A stretch of 52,926 bases of DNA from Actinomadura montaniterrae. GTDB lineage: Bacteria > Actinomycetota > Actinomycetes > Streptosporangiales > Streptosporangiaceae. Position 1 is the stretch's first letter, and each line of letters starts with the position of its first letter. Below, in pieces: positions 1 to 7,922 of the stretch. The position numbers and the translations under genes are program-made. Below the pieces are notes generated by a model. It was not told the DNA's origin, did no database searches, and worked only from the letters and a program-made list of their open reading frames with translations. The DNA is taken from contig NZ_WBMR01000047.1 in assembly GCF_008923365.1 (NCBI RefSeq), forward strand, positions 1-52,926, in the 5' to 3' direction.

Positions 1-1573
1 CGTCCGGCGCCGGCGCCGGACCCGGCACCACCGGCGCCCGCGGCGGCCTCGGCGCGCCCAGCCGGGTCGGCCGGCTCCGCCCCCGCAGCGTCACCGACCT
101 GCCGAACTCCCACTCGTCCGCCTCCGCGAGATGCGCCAGCTCCAGCACCGTCCCGGACGCCAGCACCCGTCCCGGCGAGGCCTTCGCGAGGTCGCTCAGC
201 CGCGCCGCCTCGTTCACCGGATCGCCGATCACCGTGTACTCGAACCGCTGCTCCGCGCCGATGTAGCCGGCCACCACCGGGCCCGCCGACACGCCGATCC
301 CCGCGTCCAGCACCGGCACCTCCGCGCGCAGCCGCACCGCCAGCTCCCGCGCCGCGCCGAGCGCCCCGCCCGCCGAGTCCTCCAGCTCCGTCGGCGCCCC
401 GAAGATCGCCAGCGCCGCGTCCCCCTCGAACTTGTTGATCCACCCGCCGTGCCGCGCCACCACCGCCACCACCACGCCGAAGAACCGGTTCAGCAGCCCG
501 ACCACCTCGTCCGGGCCCCGCGTGTCCGCCAGCCGCGTCGACCCCGTCAGGTCGACGAACAGCACCGCCACCTCGCGCGTCTCGCCGCCCAGCTCGATGT
601 CGCCGCGCTCCAGGGCCAGCCCCGCGACCTCCTCGCCGACGTGCCGGCCGAACAGGTCCCGCAGCCGCGCGTTCTCCCGCAGCCCCGCCACCATGTGGTT
701 GAAGCCCGCCTGCAGCTGCCCGACCTCGCTCGCGTCGTACACCGCCACCTCGGCGCCGAGGTCGCCCCGCTCCACCTGCGCCATCCCCGTCCGGACGGAC
801 TTGATCGGGTCCGCGATGGCGCGCGTCGCCATGTACGTCACGTACACCCCGACGGCCAGCGCCGCGCCGCCCAGCCCCAGGATCGTGATCGCGAGCTGGG
901 TGACGTCGATGTCCGGCGCCGCGAGCGCCGCCACCGCCACGCAGATCAGGCCGAACACCGGGATCGCCGTGCCGAGCGCCCACGCGAGCATCACCCGCGT
1001 CGTCACGCCCGGCAGCCGGAACCTGCGCGGCCGCTCCGCCGCCAGCACCAGCGCCGCCGCCGGACGCAGCAGCCGCTCCGACAGCAGGTACACGATCGTG
1101 CAGGTCGTCGCCGCGCCGAGCAGGCACGTCAGGCCCGTCTTCACCGCGAGCCGGCCCGTGAACAGCACCACGTCCAGCCCCGCCCAGCCCGCCGCGCCGA
1201 CCCCCCACAGCGCGCCGACCAGGACCGTCAGCCGCAACGGCCCTAACAGGACCGCGCGTCCCTGCACCCGGTCCGGCATCCCGCCGCCCCGCACCAGGCT
1301 CACCACCGGACGCCACAACCACAGCCCCGCGACGAGCGCGATCGGCCCCGCCACCACCGGATAGCCGAAGAACGCCACCGCGTTCACCAGGTGCACGTGC
1401 TCCGGATCCCGCAGCGGCGGGTCCGGCACCACGAACGTCGCGAACAGCAGCACCACCAGGCCGCCGACGATGTTCGCGACCACCACCACGACCGCGAGCA
1501 CCCACCGGACCCGCACCTCGAGCATCGTCCGGGGCACCCCGGGGAGAAGTCCGCGCGCCATCGCCCTGGACAC
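1..1573 (-). CDS. Membrane-bound class III adenylate cyclase with HAMP domain (3' end beyond window)
   Basis: Makes cyclic AMP from ATP at the inner face of the membrane. In the 524 residues present there are about six hydrophobic spans (residues 24-250), a HAMP linker (about 250-302) and a class III cyclase domain from about 330. The metal-binding aspartates are D341 (FVDLTGSTR) and D385 (NKFEGDAAL). K381 and D450 are the adenine-selecting pair, and N453/R457 (PVNEAARL) are the transition-state residues, so the domain looks active and ATP-specific. The architecture is that of the mycobacterial Rv1318c-Rv1320c/Rv3645 group. The GTG at 1573 was chosen because GGAGG lies 9 nt upstream; an in-frame ATG at 1561 is less well placed. 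The reading frame is open to base 1, so the C-terminus is missing from the window. It follows the permease gene in the same direction with a gap of about 40 bp. Confidence 0.93.
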   Translation of the reverse strand, partial: MSRAMARGLLPGVPRTMLEVRVRWVLAVVVVVANIVGGLVVLLFATFVVPDPPLRDPEHVHLVNAVAFFGYPVVAGPIALVAGLWLWRPVVSLVRGGGMPDRVQGRAVLLGPLRLTVLVGALWGVGAAGWAGLDVVLFTGRLAVKTGLTCLLGAATTCTIVYLLSERLLRPAAALVLAAERPRRFRLPGVTTRVMLAWALGTAIPVFGLICVAVAALAAPDIDVTQLAITILGLGGAALAVGVYVTYMATRAIADPIKSVRTGMAQVERGDLGAEVAVYDASEVGQLQAGFNHMVAGLRENARLRDLFGRHVGEEVAGLALERGDIELGGETREVAVLFVDLTGSTRLADTRGPDEVVGLLNRFFGVVVAVVARHGGWINKFEGDAALAIFGAPTELEDSAGGALGAARELAVRLRAEVPVLDAGIGVSAGPVVAGYIGAEQRFEYTVIGDPVNEAARLSDLAKASPGRVLASGTVLELAHLAEADEWEFGRSVTLRGRSRPTRLGAPRPPRAPVVPGPAPAPD

Positions 1574-1614
1574 CTGTGCGCCTCCGTCCCCGAGGTCCCA
1601 CGGAAATCATCGCA

Positions 1615-3057
1615 CTAGGCGGTGGTGCTCTCCTCGGCGATCGCGGCGTCCGCCGGCGCCTCCCGCTGCGAGCTCCGCCACACCAGCGGCCAGCCCGCGA
1701 GGACCAGCACGAGCCACCCCGCCATCACGTACAGCGCGACCCGCGTGTCCGCCTCCCACGCGATCGTCACCGTGACGAACGCGAAGAAGGCCAGCACCAG
1801 CCAGTTCGTGTACGGCGCCCACGGCATCCGGTACGGCGCCTTGGGCAGCAGCCCCGCCGCCGCCTTGCGCCGGTACGCCATGTGCGCCACCAGGATGACG
1901 CTCCACACCAGGATCGCGCCACCCGTCGACACCGACGTGATGTACTCGAACGCCTTGTCCGGCACGACCGCGTTGATCACCACGCCGACGCCCATGACGA
2001 GCGCCGAGATGACGACGGTGAGCACCGGCACGCCGCGCCCGTTCAACCGCCCGAGCGCCTGCGGCCCGTCCCCGTTGACACCGGCCGTCCGCAGCATCCG
2101 CGACGTCGAGTACAGCCCGCCCGCGTTGCACGACGACAGCGCCGCCGTCAGCACCACGAAGTTGACGATGTCCCCGCCGCCCGGAATGCCGATCCTGTCG
2201 AACGCCAGCACGAACGGGCTCGCCCCGCCCTTGAACGCCGTCCACGGCACCACCGCCATGATCACCAGCAGCGACACCAGGTAGAACAGCGCGAACCGCA
2301 CCGGCAGCGCGTTGATCGCCCGCGGGATGTTCTTCTCCGGGTCCTTCGCCTCGCTCGCGGTCACCCCCACCAGCTCGACGCCCAGATACGCGAACATCAC
2401 CATCTGCAGCGTCATCAGCGTCGGGCTGATCCCCTCGGGGAAGAACCCGCCCTGATCCCAGAGGTTCGACACGCCCGCCGTCTTCCCGGCGTCGCTGAAC
2501 CCGAAGACCAGCACCCCGATCCCCACCAGGATCATCATCACGATCGCCGCGACCTTGATCATCGCGAACCAGAACTCCAGCTCGCCGAAGAGCTTCACCG
2601 AGATCAGGTTGACCACGAACAGCACCACCAGCGCCACCAGCGCCGTCTGCCACTGCTCGACGCCCGGGAACCACTTCTGGACGTACTTCCCGGCGGCCGT
2701 CAACTCGGCCATCCCGGTCGTCACCCAGATGATCCAGTACGTCCACGTCGTGGCGTACCCCCAGAACGGGCCCAGGAACTCTCGGGCGTATCCGGCGAAA
2801 CCCCCCTCCGCGTGCCGGTAGGTGAGCAGCTCACCGAGCGCCCTCATGACGAAGAACAGCATCAAACCCGCGACGGCGTACGTCAGCACGAGACTCGGGC
2901 CGGCCTTGGCGATGTTCTCCCCGGCGCCGAGGAACAGCCCCGTACCGATGGTGCCGCCGATGGCCAGCATCTGGATCTGGCGGGTTCCGAGCCCGCGCTG
3001 ATAGCCGTCCGCTTGGTCTGGGAGCTTTGCGACCACGCGTTCTTTCCAGCCTCTCAC
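1615..3057 (-). CDS. Amino acid permease (APC superfamily, AAT family)
   Basis: A 480-residue integral membrane transporter, probably a proton symporter for amino acids. It has about twelve hydrophobic segments and the family signature near the N-terminus (AIGGTIGTGLFLGAG, about residues 33-47), followed by the conserved GELLTYRHAEGGF region. Length and motifs match the AnsP/CycA/GabP/ProY group, but the substrate cannot be told from sequence. The start is a GTG with AGGAGG about 13 nt upstream, which is rather long; a second GTG nine codons in (VAKLPDQ) is a possible alternative. It is divergent from the tRNA genes and runs in the same direction as the cyclase gene. Confidence 0.9.
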   Translation of the reverse strand: MRGWKERVVAKLPDQADGYQRGLGTRQIQMLAIGGTIGTGLFLGAGENIAKAGPSLVLTYAVAGLMLFFVMRALGELLTYRHAEGGFAGYAREFLGPFWGYATTWTYWIIWVTTGMAELTAAGKYVQKWFPGVEQWQTALVALVVLFVVNLISVKLFGELEFWFAMIKVAAIVMMILVGIGVLVFGFSDAGKTAGVSNLWDQGGFFPEGISPTLMTLQMVMFAYLGVELVGVTASEAKDPEKNIPRAINALPVRFALFYLVSLLVIMAVVPWTAFKGGASPFVLAFDRIGIPGGGDIVNFVVLTAALSSCNAGGLYSTSRMLRTAGVNGDGPQALGRLNGRGVPVLTVVISALVMGVGVVINAVVPDKAFEYITSVSTGGAILVWSVILVAHMAYRRKAAAGLLPKAPYRMPWAPYTNWLVLAFFAFVTVTIAWEADTRVALYVMAGWLVLVLAGWPLVWRSSQREAPADAAIAEESTTA

Positions 3058-3197
3058 GTCTACGGCCGCCCCTCCTGGGACGGCTCTGGCCCGGCCAGAC
3101 TAGGAACCGTCCCCCCGAATGCGGAAACTCACCCCCGCATCCGCCCGATGACGCTCCGTGTCCCCCGTCCTCCCCCATCCCGCCCGCGGTTAACGAG

Positions 3198-3227
3198 TTG
3201 GCGCCGCCCTCGGGAGTCGCGTATGCT
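3198..3227 (+). promoter_or_regulatory. Candidate promoter of the tRNA-Asp/tRNA-Phe genes
   Basis: A TTGGCG hexamer (3198-3203) and TATGCT (3222-3227) are separated by 18 bp. This is a good match to a housekeeping sigma-70-type promoter in the 244-bp gap ahead of tRNA-Asp, which starts about 70 bp further on. Assigned from motif and position only. Confidence 0.5.
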
Positions 3228-3301
3228 CTCGGACGTCGCCAAAGACCGGCAGCCCGCCGGTCAGGCCACCGCCCCGAAGCCGCTAAGCTCGAGGCAAGCA
3301 A

Positions 3302-3379
3302 GGTCCTGTGGAGCAGTTAGGAGTGCTCGCCACCCTGTCAAGGTGGAGGCCGCGGGTTCAAATCCCGTCAGGACCGCCA
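3302..3379 (+). tRNA. tRNA-Asp (anticodon GTC)
   Basis: Full cloverleaf: acceptor GGTCCTG (3302-3308) pairs with CAGGACC (3369-3375), the anticodon stem CCACC/GGTGG carries the loop CTGTCAA (anticodon GTC), and the T-arm contains GGTTCAAATCC. The discriminator is G3376 and the 3' CCA is encoded (3377-3379). Twenty bases separate it from tRNA-Phe, so the two are probably co-transcribed. Confidence 0.97.
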
Positions 3380-3399
3380 GACGCGCCGACGCGCGTCCT

Positions 3400-3473
3400 G
3401 GGCAGGTAGCTCAGTCGGTACGAGCGTCCGCCTGAAAAGCGGAAGGTCGGCGGTTCGACCCCGCCCCTGCCCA
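3400..3473 (+). tRNA. tRNA-Phe (anticodon GAA)
   Basis: Acceptor GGGCAGG (3400-3406) pairs with CCTGCCC (3466-3472), and the anticodon stem TCCGC/GCGGA carries the loop CTGAAAA (anticodon GAA). The T-arm has GGTTCGACC. The discriminator is A3473; the next bases are CCT, so unlike the neighbouring tRNA-Asp the CCA is not encoded. This tRNA marks the edge of the accessory island with the integrase remnant, so its 3' half is the likely attachment site. Confidence 0.97.
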
Positions 3474-3490
3474 CCTCTCTGAGCAGCACA

Positions 3491-3524
3491 AAGGCCCGGA
3501 ACCAGTCTCGGTTCCGGGCCTTTT
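3491..3524 (+). terminator. Rho-independent terminator after the tRNA genes
   Basis: A perfect 13-bp stem (3491-3503 with 3510-3522) with the 6-base loop AGTCTC, ending in TTTT. It lies 17 bp after tRNA-Phe. The stem starts with AA, so it may also stop transcription from the convergent gene that ends at 3552. Confidence 0.88.
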
Positions 3525-3551
3525 GACGGCAACCCTGACGGCAACGTCCGC

Positions 3552-3950
3552 TCATGACGGCTTCCATCGCCCCAGCGGCCGACCGCTCTCGATGAAGTCC
3601 CGGTACTCATCGAACAGGACTCCCTGATTCACCCACCGCCCGCGGTCGGCGCCCAGCTCCCGCTCGGCCAGCTCGATGGCGGCTTCTGACGACTCGGTCT
3701 CACCCACGGTCCTAGCACCGTCCTGATCCTCATCCGCAGCGTAGAAGGCGGGGAACTCATCGACCGGGAGCCACTCGCACTCTTCGACGATGTAGAGCCG
3801 CACGACGAACCCCCGGAAGCGCTTCACCGGCGAGATGGAGCACCACCGGAGGCCCCGTCGCCCCTCGTCCTCGAAGGCGCTAATGAGTTGCTCTATCTCC
3901 CGACCTCGCCGAAGAGCACCGGCAGCGTAGGTGTTCGTCAGGTACCGCAC
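3552..3950 (-). CDS. Hypothetical protein, 132 aa
   Basis: Soluble, acidic protein of unknown function. It contains an Arg/Glu-rich N-terminus, a middle section rich in aromatic and beta-forming residues (FVVRLYIVEECEWLPVDEF), and a helical C-terminus. No known domain was recognised. The start is GTG with AGGG seven bases upstream. It lies between tRNA-Phe and the integrase remnant, each side closed by a strong terminator, so it is a single-gene unit and probably cargo of the island. Codon use is less GC-extreme than the flanking core genes. Confidence 0.6.
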   Translation of the reverse strand: MRYLTNTYAAGALRRGREIEQLISAFEDEGRRGLRWCSISPVKRFRGFVVRLYIVEECEWLPVDEFPAFYAADEDQDGARTVGETESSEAAIELAERELGADRGRWVNQGVLFDEYRDFIESGRPLGRWKPS

Positions 3951-3978
3951 GGGGTCACCCTACGGAGCTTCCCTCATG

Positions 3979-4012
3979 CAAAGAGGCCCAGACGGTGGTC
4001 TGGGCCTCTTTG
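3979..4012 (-). terminator. Rho-independent terminator downstream of the integrase remnant
   Basis: A perfect 15-bp stem (3979-3993 with 3998-4012) with a 4-base GGTG loop, flanked by A- and T-rich ends. It is 15 bp beyond the stop of the integrase remnant and about 28 bp upstream of the start of the next gene on the same strand. Confidence 0.88.
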
Positions 4013-4027
4013 AGCAGCGAGCGGACG

Positions 4028-4500
4028 TCAGCCGAGGGCATCCCCCAGCTTCCGGAGCGCTGCCCGCTTGTCGTCGAGGGACGTGTGCGCGTAGATCGTC
4101 ATGGTCACCTCGATGTCGCTGTGCCCGACGATGTCGCGGACGACGTTGGGTGCGATGCCCAGGTGGAGCAGCAGCGAGACGCAGGTGTGGCGCATGTCGT
4201 GGAAGCGCATGCCCTCCAGGCCGGCGGCCGCGCGGACGCGGCCCCAGGAGCGGCGAAGGTTGTCCGGCTCCATGGGCGTGCCGCGTCGGGACGGGAAGAC
4301 GAGGCCGTAGTCCTCCCAGTCGTCCCAAGCGTCCGAGCGTTCGGCCGTCTGCCTCACCTTGTGCTCGCACAGAGCGGTGATGCAGACGGGAGGCAGCGGG
4401 ATGGTTCGCTCAGAGTCGTCGGTCTTGGGGCGGACAAACCGCAGCGCTCCCCCGACCCGTTGGAGCGTCTGCGCGACTTCCAGCGTGGCGCTCTCGACCC
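4028..4500 (-). pseudogene. Tyrosine integrase/recombinase, 5'-truncated remnant
   Basis: The reading frame encodes the C-terminal catalytic half of a phage-type tyrosine integrase. From the ESATLEVAQTLQRV segment it runs through KTDDSERTIPLP, the box II motif FHDMRHTCVSLLL, the GHSDIEVT segment and the nucleophile region MTIYAHTS. Residues upstream of about 4500 in the same frame do not resemble an integrase, so the N-terminal arm-binding and core-binding domains and the first catalytic arginine are missing. It therefore cannot be a functional recombinase. It lies about 550 bp from tRNA-Phe, the usual position of an integrase beside its attachment site. The break coincides with the start of a TetR-like fragment on the other strand. 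Confidence 0.85.
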
Positions 4501-4530
4501 CGCTACCCGCGCAGGTCTGGCACTCGGCGC

Positions 4531-5025
4531 GATCCGTTCCGCCGGCTGCGCGGCGCCGCCAACTGGCTCCGGGAGCTGTACAAGGCGGGGTCCAACATGG
4601 TTCTGATCTTCGATGCGGCGACGGACTAGAGCCCCGAGACGCGGGCGTTGCTGCGCTCGAAGCTGGCGGGCCGCAACGAGGTGACGGACGCGATGATCGC
4701 GTCCCTGGCGGATCATCTGAACGTGTCGGTCCGCGAGGCACAGGCTGTCTACCGCGCACTGGCCGCCCCCGGCGTCTATCGCGAGCTCGTCAACGACTCG
4801 GGCTGGACGGCCGACGAATTCGAACGCTGGGTCGGCGACGCGCTGGAACGGCAACTGCTCGGCAGCCGCCGAGGCAGAGACCCATCCGGACAATGCGCCA
4901 CAGGCCCGGGCGGTCTCCGGCCACAGGAAGCCGGGCACCGCGCCCAGAAGGTCATTAAAGGAAGTCAAACCTGCGGCACCGCGCCCGCATCAGGCGCAAG
5001 ACCGGACCGACCACACGCGGCATGA
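4531..5025 (+). pseudogene. TetR-like regulator C-terminal fragment, interrupted
   Basis: The plus strand reads RLRGAANWLRELYKAGSN and on to an in-frame TAG at 4627-4629. After that the same frame continues with ETRALLRSKLAG, a helical stretch and ALAAPGVYRELVNDSGW up to LERQLLG (about 4860). This looks like the ligand-binding half of a TetR-family regulator. No HTH domain precedes it; the region upstream belongs to the integrase remnant on the other strand. The last 55 residues before the stop at 5025 are low-complexity and probably not original. A start after the TAG (TTG at 4648) could give a 125-aa product, but the missing DNA-binding domain argues for a dead gene. The family call rests on the general pattern of the C-terminal helices. 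Confidence 0.55.
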
Positions 5026-5220
5026 GCGGATGGTACGAGTCCCGTCAACAGCCAAGTCCTGGTCCCTTACCCACGCGGTGCAGCAGCCCACCCTGACGGA
5101 ACGCCCCGTCAGTGAGCGCCTCGCAGGTCGCCTGCGCTGATGTCCCGGCATGGGGCTAGCGTGACGCCCAATCCATGGTTAGCGTCCACTTGAGCCGCTC
5201 GCCCACCCGAGGAGCATCTA

Positions 5221-6381
5221 GTGGCCAAATATGACGCTCTACGAGACCACCTTATCGCGCGCCGTGACGATGAGATTTCCGTGATAATGGGCTTCGGCGA
5301 GATCGAGGCTCTCGTGGGATCGCTCCCGCAGTCGGCGTGGACACACAGGGCTTGGTGGGCGAATGATTCCAAGGTCCAGGCGCAAGCGTGGCGGTCTGCC
5401 GGCTGGCGCGTCGAATCGGTGGACCAGAGCACCGAACAGGTGGTGTTTGCCCGTAGCCTCGTGGGCGATGCCCTAGGAAACAGAAGAAGCATTGAGGCTA
5501 GTTCCAATCAAGGCCCCGGAAGGACGGAGCGCCGGCATCGGATCTCCGCAGCGGAGTTGACTAATGCGCCTGTCGCCGAGCGACAGCCACGTATACGCGT
5601 GTTCCTCTGTCATGCCTCACAGGACAAGCAAGCGACTCGTAACCTTTACGAACTGCTCACCGGTGCCGGCTACGACGTATGGTTCGACGAACGAAATCTC
5701 CTTCCCGGTCAAGACTGGGAGTATGAGATCCGTGCGGCAGTGAAGAGATCCGACGCCGTCATCGCAGTAATCTCTCGACATTCTGTAAACAAAGTCGGCT
5801 TCATTCAACGCGAATTGCGTCTGGTATTAGATGCCGCGGACGAACGCCCGGAGGGCGTGATCTTTCTGATACCGTTACGACTTGACGATACACCGGTTCC
5901 CGCACGCCTGGCCAAGTGGCAATGGCTGGATGCCACCGGCCCCGCCTGGCTCGACCGGCTTGTGGATGCATTGGGTACGGTCGAATCCTTCGCCAGTTCC
6001 GACAATCCTGATTCTGTCCCTGGCTCCGGCGACAGCCCCGTCGCCGTTGACTTCCTTGGCCTAGAGTTCAACCCAGAAGTTCTGAGTCCCGGCCAGACCA
6101 TGCAATTGAGCTACCGGGTTCGACTGCTGTCTGAGCGGACACTTCCCGTCACCCTGGGTGCGAGCCTGCTTGGCAGGAACGGTGATGAGTACTTCGATGC
6201 GCTTAGAGATCGCGAGGTGCAGCTCGCGCCCGATACGGCGGTCTACCGTCGTCATCTTCAGCTCCCGTTGGCGGTACCCGCAGGCACATATAGGCTTGTA
6301 GGAGCCGTCTGGTGGCGTCGAGTAGGACAGCGCCGTCTTGCCACGCTCGACCGAGGCTTCGTCGTGAGTGTTGTGCCGTAA
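5221..6381 (+). CDS. TIR-domain protein with N-terminal DUF7662-like domain
   Basis: 386 residues in three parts. Residues 1-76 (KYDALRDHLIARRDDEISV through WWANDSKVQAQAW and GWRVESVD) match the DUF7662 pattern, of unknown function. Residues 124-255 form a TIR domain: RIRVFLCHASQDK, then YDVWFDERNLLPGQDW, then SDAVIAVISRHS and FIQREL. E198 in FIQREL aligns with the catalytic glutamate of NAD+-cleaving TIR enzymes such as SARM1. Residues 275-386 look like a beta-sandwich. The start is GTG with GAGGAG seven bases upstream. Codon use (AAA, TAT, ATA, CTT, AAT) and GC are clearly lower than in core genes, a sign of transfer. It stands alone in its direction and converges on the NADAR gene. Bacterial TIR proteins often act in anti-phage NAD+ depletion; that role here is inferred. 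Confidence 0.85.
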   Translation: MAKYDALRDHLIARRDDEISVIMGFGEIEALVGSLPQSAWTHRAWWANDSKVQAQAWRSAGWRVESVDQSTEQVVFARSLVGDALGNRRSIEASSNQGPGRTERRHRISAAELTNAPVAERQPRIRVFLCHASQDKQATRNLYELLTGAGYDVWFDERNLLPGQDWEYEIRAAVKRSDAVIAVISRHSVNKVGFIQRELRLVLDAADERPEGVIFLIPLRLDDTPVPARLAKWQWLDATGPAWLDRLVDALGTVESFASSDNPDSVPGSGDSPVAVDFLGLEFNPEVLSPGQTMQLSYRVRLLSERTLPVTLGASLLGRNGDEYFDALRDREVQLAPDTAVYRRHLQLPLAVPAGTYRLVGAVWWRRVGQRRLATLDRGFVVSVVP

Positions 6382-6596
6382 TAGCACCACCGGCTCATAC
6401 ACAACAATCGAAGCACCTTGGTGCGTTCAAGCAAGCTTCCAATTCATACAATCGCGCGAATGCAAATCAGCCGCAAGAACAGCGGCATGACGGCAAGACA
6501 CGCTTACTGCTCTGAGCCCAGCATGATCGCGCAATAGCCTGCGACACGGGATTGCTCTTCTAAGGGCACAAGGAGATCCGTTCCCGCTTATGGTGG

Positions 6597-7721
6597 CTAT
6601 TCGCGTGGCTGGAGGAGTTCAGCCCGGACCAGTTCGAGCAGTCGACCGACCCAGTTGCGTCCTTCGTGGGGACCACGATCGGTCCAGAATGGTGACTCGG
6701 AGACGCCGGTGTAGCTGATCCGTGCGTCTGCGGTGGACAGCAAGATCTCAGCCCTTTCTGGGTGCTGGGTGAACTTAGCGCGCAGCAGATCAGCCATCGC
6801 AGCAGTCCGGGCCGTAGCCCAGTCCGGCCGCAACGTGCACCGACCGCCGGCCTCGTGGGCCTCGCGGACCGTGGCCGCGTCCCGGATGCGGTCGTGATCC
6901 GAACGGGCAGCGACGGCGCTCGCCCAATACCCATGGATGATCGTGGGGTAGGTCTGGCCGGCATAGGTGAACGGAGCCGGAAACTCGTTGCGGAGTACCC
7001 CCAGATCCAAATGTTCCGGCGGCTCGACGGGCGGATTGAGTCGCTCATGCAAAGTGATCGCCGCCGCACAGGCCTGCACTGGATCGTCGGCATACAGGAC
7101 GTCCCGGCGCTCACGCTCACGCTGCGCGCCTTGAGCACCGGCGTTGAAGTACTCCAGAACCTCGGAATGCATCTGCTCGGTGGCAACCGGCCCGTCTCCG
7201 CCAACCGGTTCCCCGATATCGGTGACCAACTGCCGCAGCGGGATGTCCTGCCGGTCCATGTCGCCCAGCACGAACACCCGCCGGTGCGCCGGAATCGCCA
7301 AGTACGCCTCGCGGATGCGCAGGCGATTGTCCTCGGCGGGATCGGACTGGTACCGCCTGATCGCCTCCCAACACCGGTCCGAGGTGGTCGGCCGACCGTT
7401 CAACGCTTCGATCTCGTCAGCGACCTCGCCCAGGAAACCCTGGTTCGTCAACGGCTCTGGATACCGGGCCGACCACCGCGGCGTCGGTGCAGGCCGCTCA
7501 GGCACCGGCCGCTCAGGATCACGAAGAGCGATCTTTCCGGACCCGAGCCTCTGCCGCAATCCATGCAGGTCGAACGCCTCCCCGCAGCTGAGCAAACCGT
7601 CAGCGTAGACGAACAGATCGTCCACGTAGTAGCCGGAATGGCCCTTGACCCAGACATGGCACCACACCCCGCCGACCCGCTCTCCATCCACGAGCCGATA
7701 GGTCGGCCTCTTCCACACCAT
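6597..7721 (-). CDS. NADAR-domain protein with DUF7638/7639-like N-terminus
   Basis: 374 residues. The C-terminal third (about 240-370) follows the NADAR/YbiA pattern: NEFPAPFTYAGQTYPT, then GGRCTLRPDWATARTAAM, LLRAKFTQHPERAEILL and FWTDRGPHEGRNWVGRLL. NADAR enzymes cleave N-glycosidic bonds in riboflavin intermediates or ADP-ribosylated substrates. The usual glutamate after the PT motif (PTxEH) is replaced: the sequence reads PTIIHGYWA, so activity is uncertain. The N-terminus (about 5-65, RLVDGERVGGVWCHVWVKG and VYADGLLSCG) resembles small DUF7638/7639-type domains; that label is less sure. The middle is helical and unassigned. It converges on the TIR gene across a 215-bp gap. Confidence 0.75.
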   Translation of the reverse strand: MVWKRPTYRLVDGERVGGVWCHVWVKGHSGYYVDDLFVYADGLLSCGEAFDLHGLRQRLGSGKIALRDPERPVPERPAPTPRWSARYPEPLTNQGFLGEVADEIEALNGRPTTSDRCWEAIRRYQSDPAEDNRLRIREAYLAIPAHRRVFVLGDMDRQDIPLRQLVTDIGEPVGGDGPVATEQMHSEVLEYFNAGAQGAQRERERRDVLYADDPVQACAAAITLHERLNPPVEPPEHLDLGVLRNEFPAPFTYAGQTYPTIIHGYWASAVAARSDHDRIRDAATVREAHEAGGRCTLRPDWATARTAAMADLLRAKFTQHPERAEILLSTADARISYTGVSESPFWTDRGPHEGRNWVGRLLELVRAELLQPRE

Positions 7722-7922
7722 CCACGCAAGCTAACCCTCGATCAGTACCGCGACAAACGCACGCGCTCATCAGCAGAAGAGGACGTTCCCTGGCGGTGTC
7801 CTCCGATGGCGACCGATGAGGGGCGTCGACTGGTAAGGATGAGGTGTCATGTATGGCTTGAGGCCGGATGTCGGGTGGTTGCGCTGGTCGTGAGATGGGG
7901 CCGGAGAATCGTGCAGCGGCGG

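Noticed and set aside
131..1364. Plus-strand frames of 371 and 310 codons at the window start
   Set aside because: Arg/His- and Ser/Thr-rich frames antisense to the adenylate cyclase, whose catalytic motifs are all present on the minus strand.
1576..3435. A 619-codon plus-strand frame opposite the permease
   Set aside because: It is antisense to twelve conserved membrane spans and runs through the tRNA-Asp gene.
3358..3610. Minus-strand frames reading GRGRTADLPLFR
   Set aside because: This is the well-known false protein read from the antisense of tRNA-Phe.
4028..4759. Whole 243-codon frame as a complete integrase
   Set aside because: The first 80 or so codons are low-complexity with no integrase similarity, and the first catalytic arginine is missing.
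7723..7922. Possible small gene between the NADAR and membrane-protein genes
   Set aside because: Only very short frames without ribosome sites; nothing recognisable.
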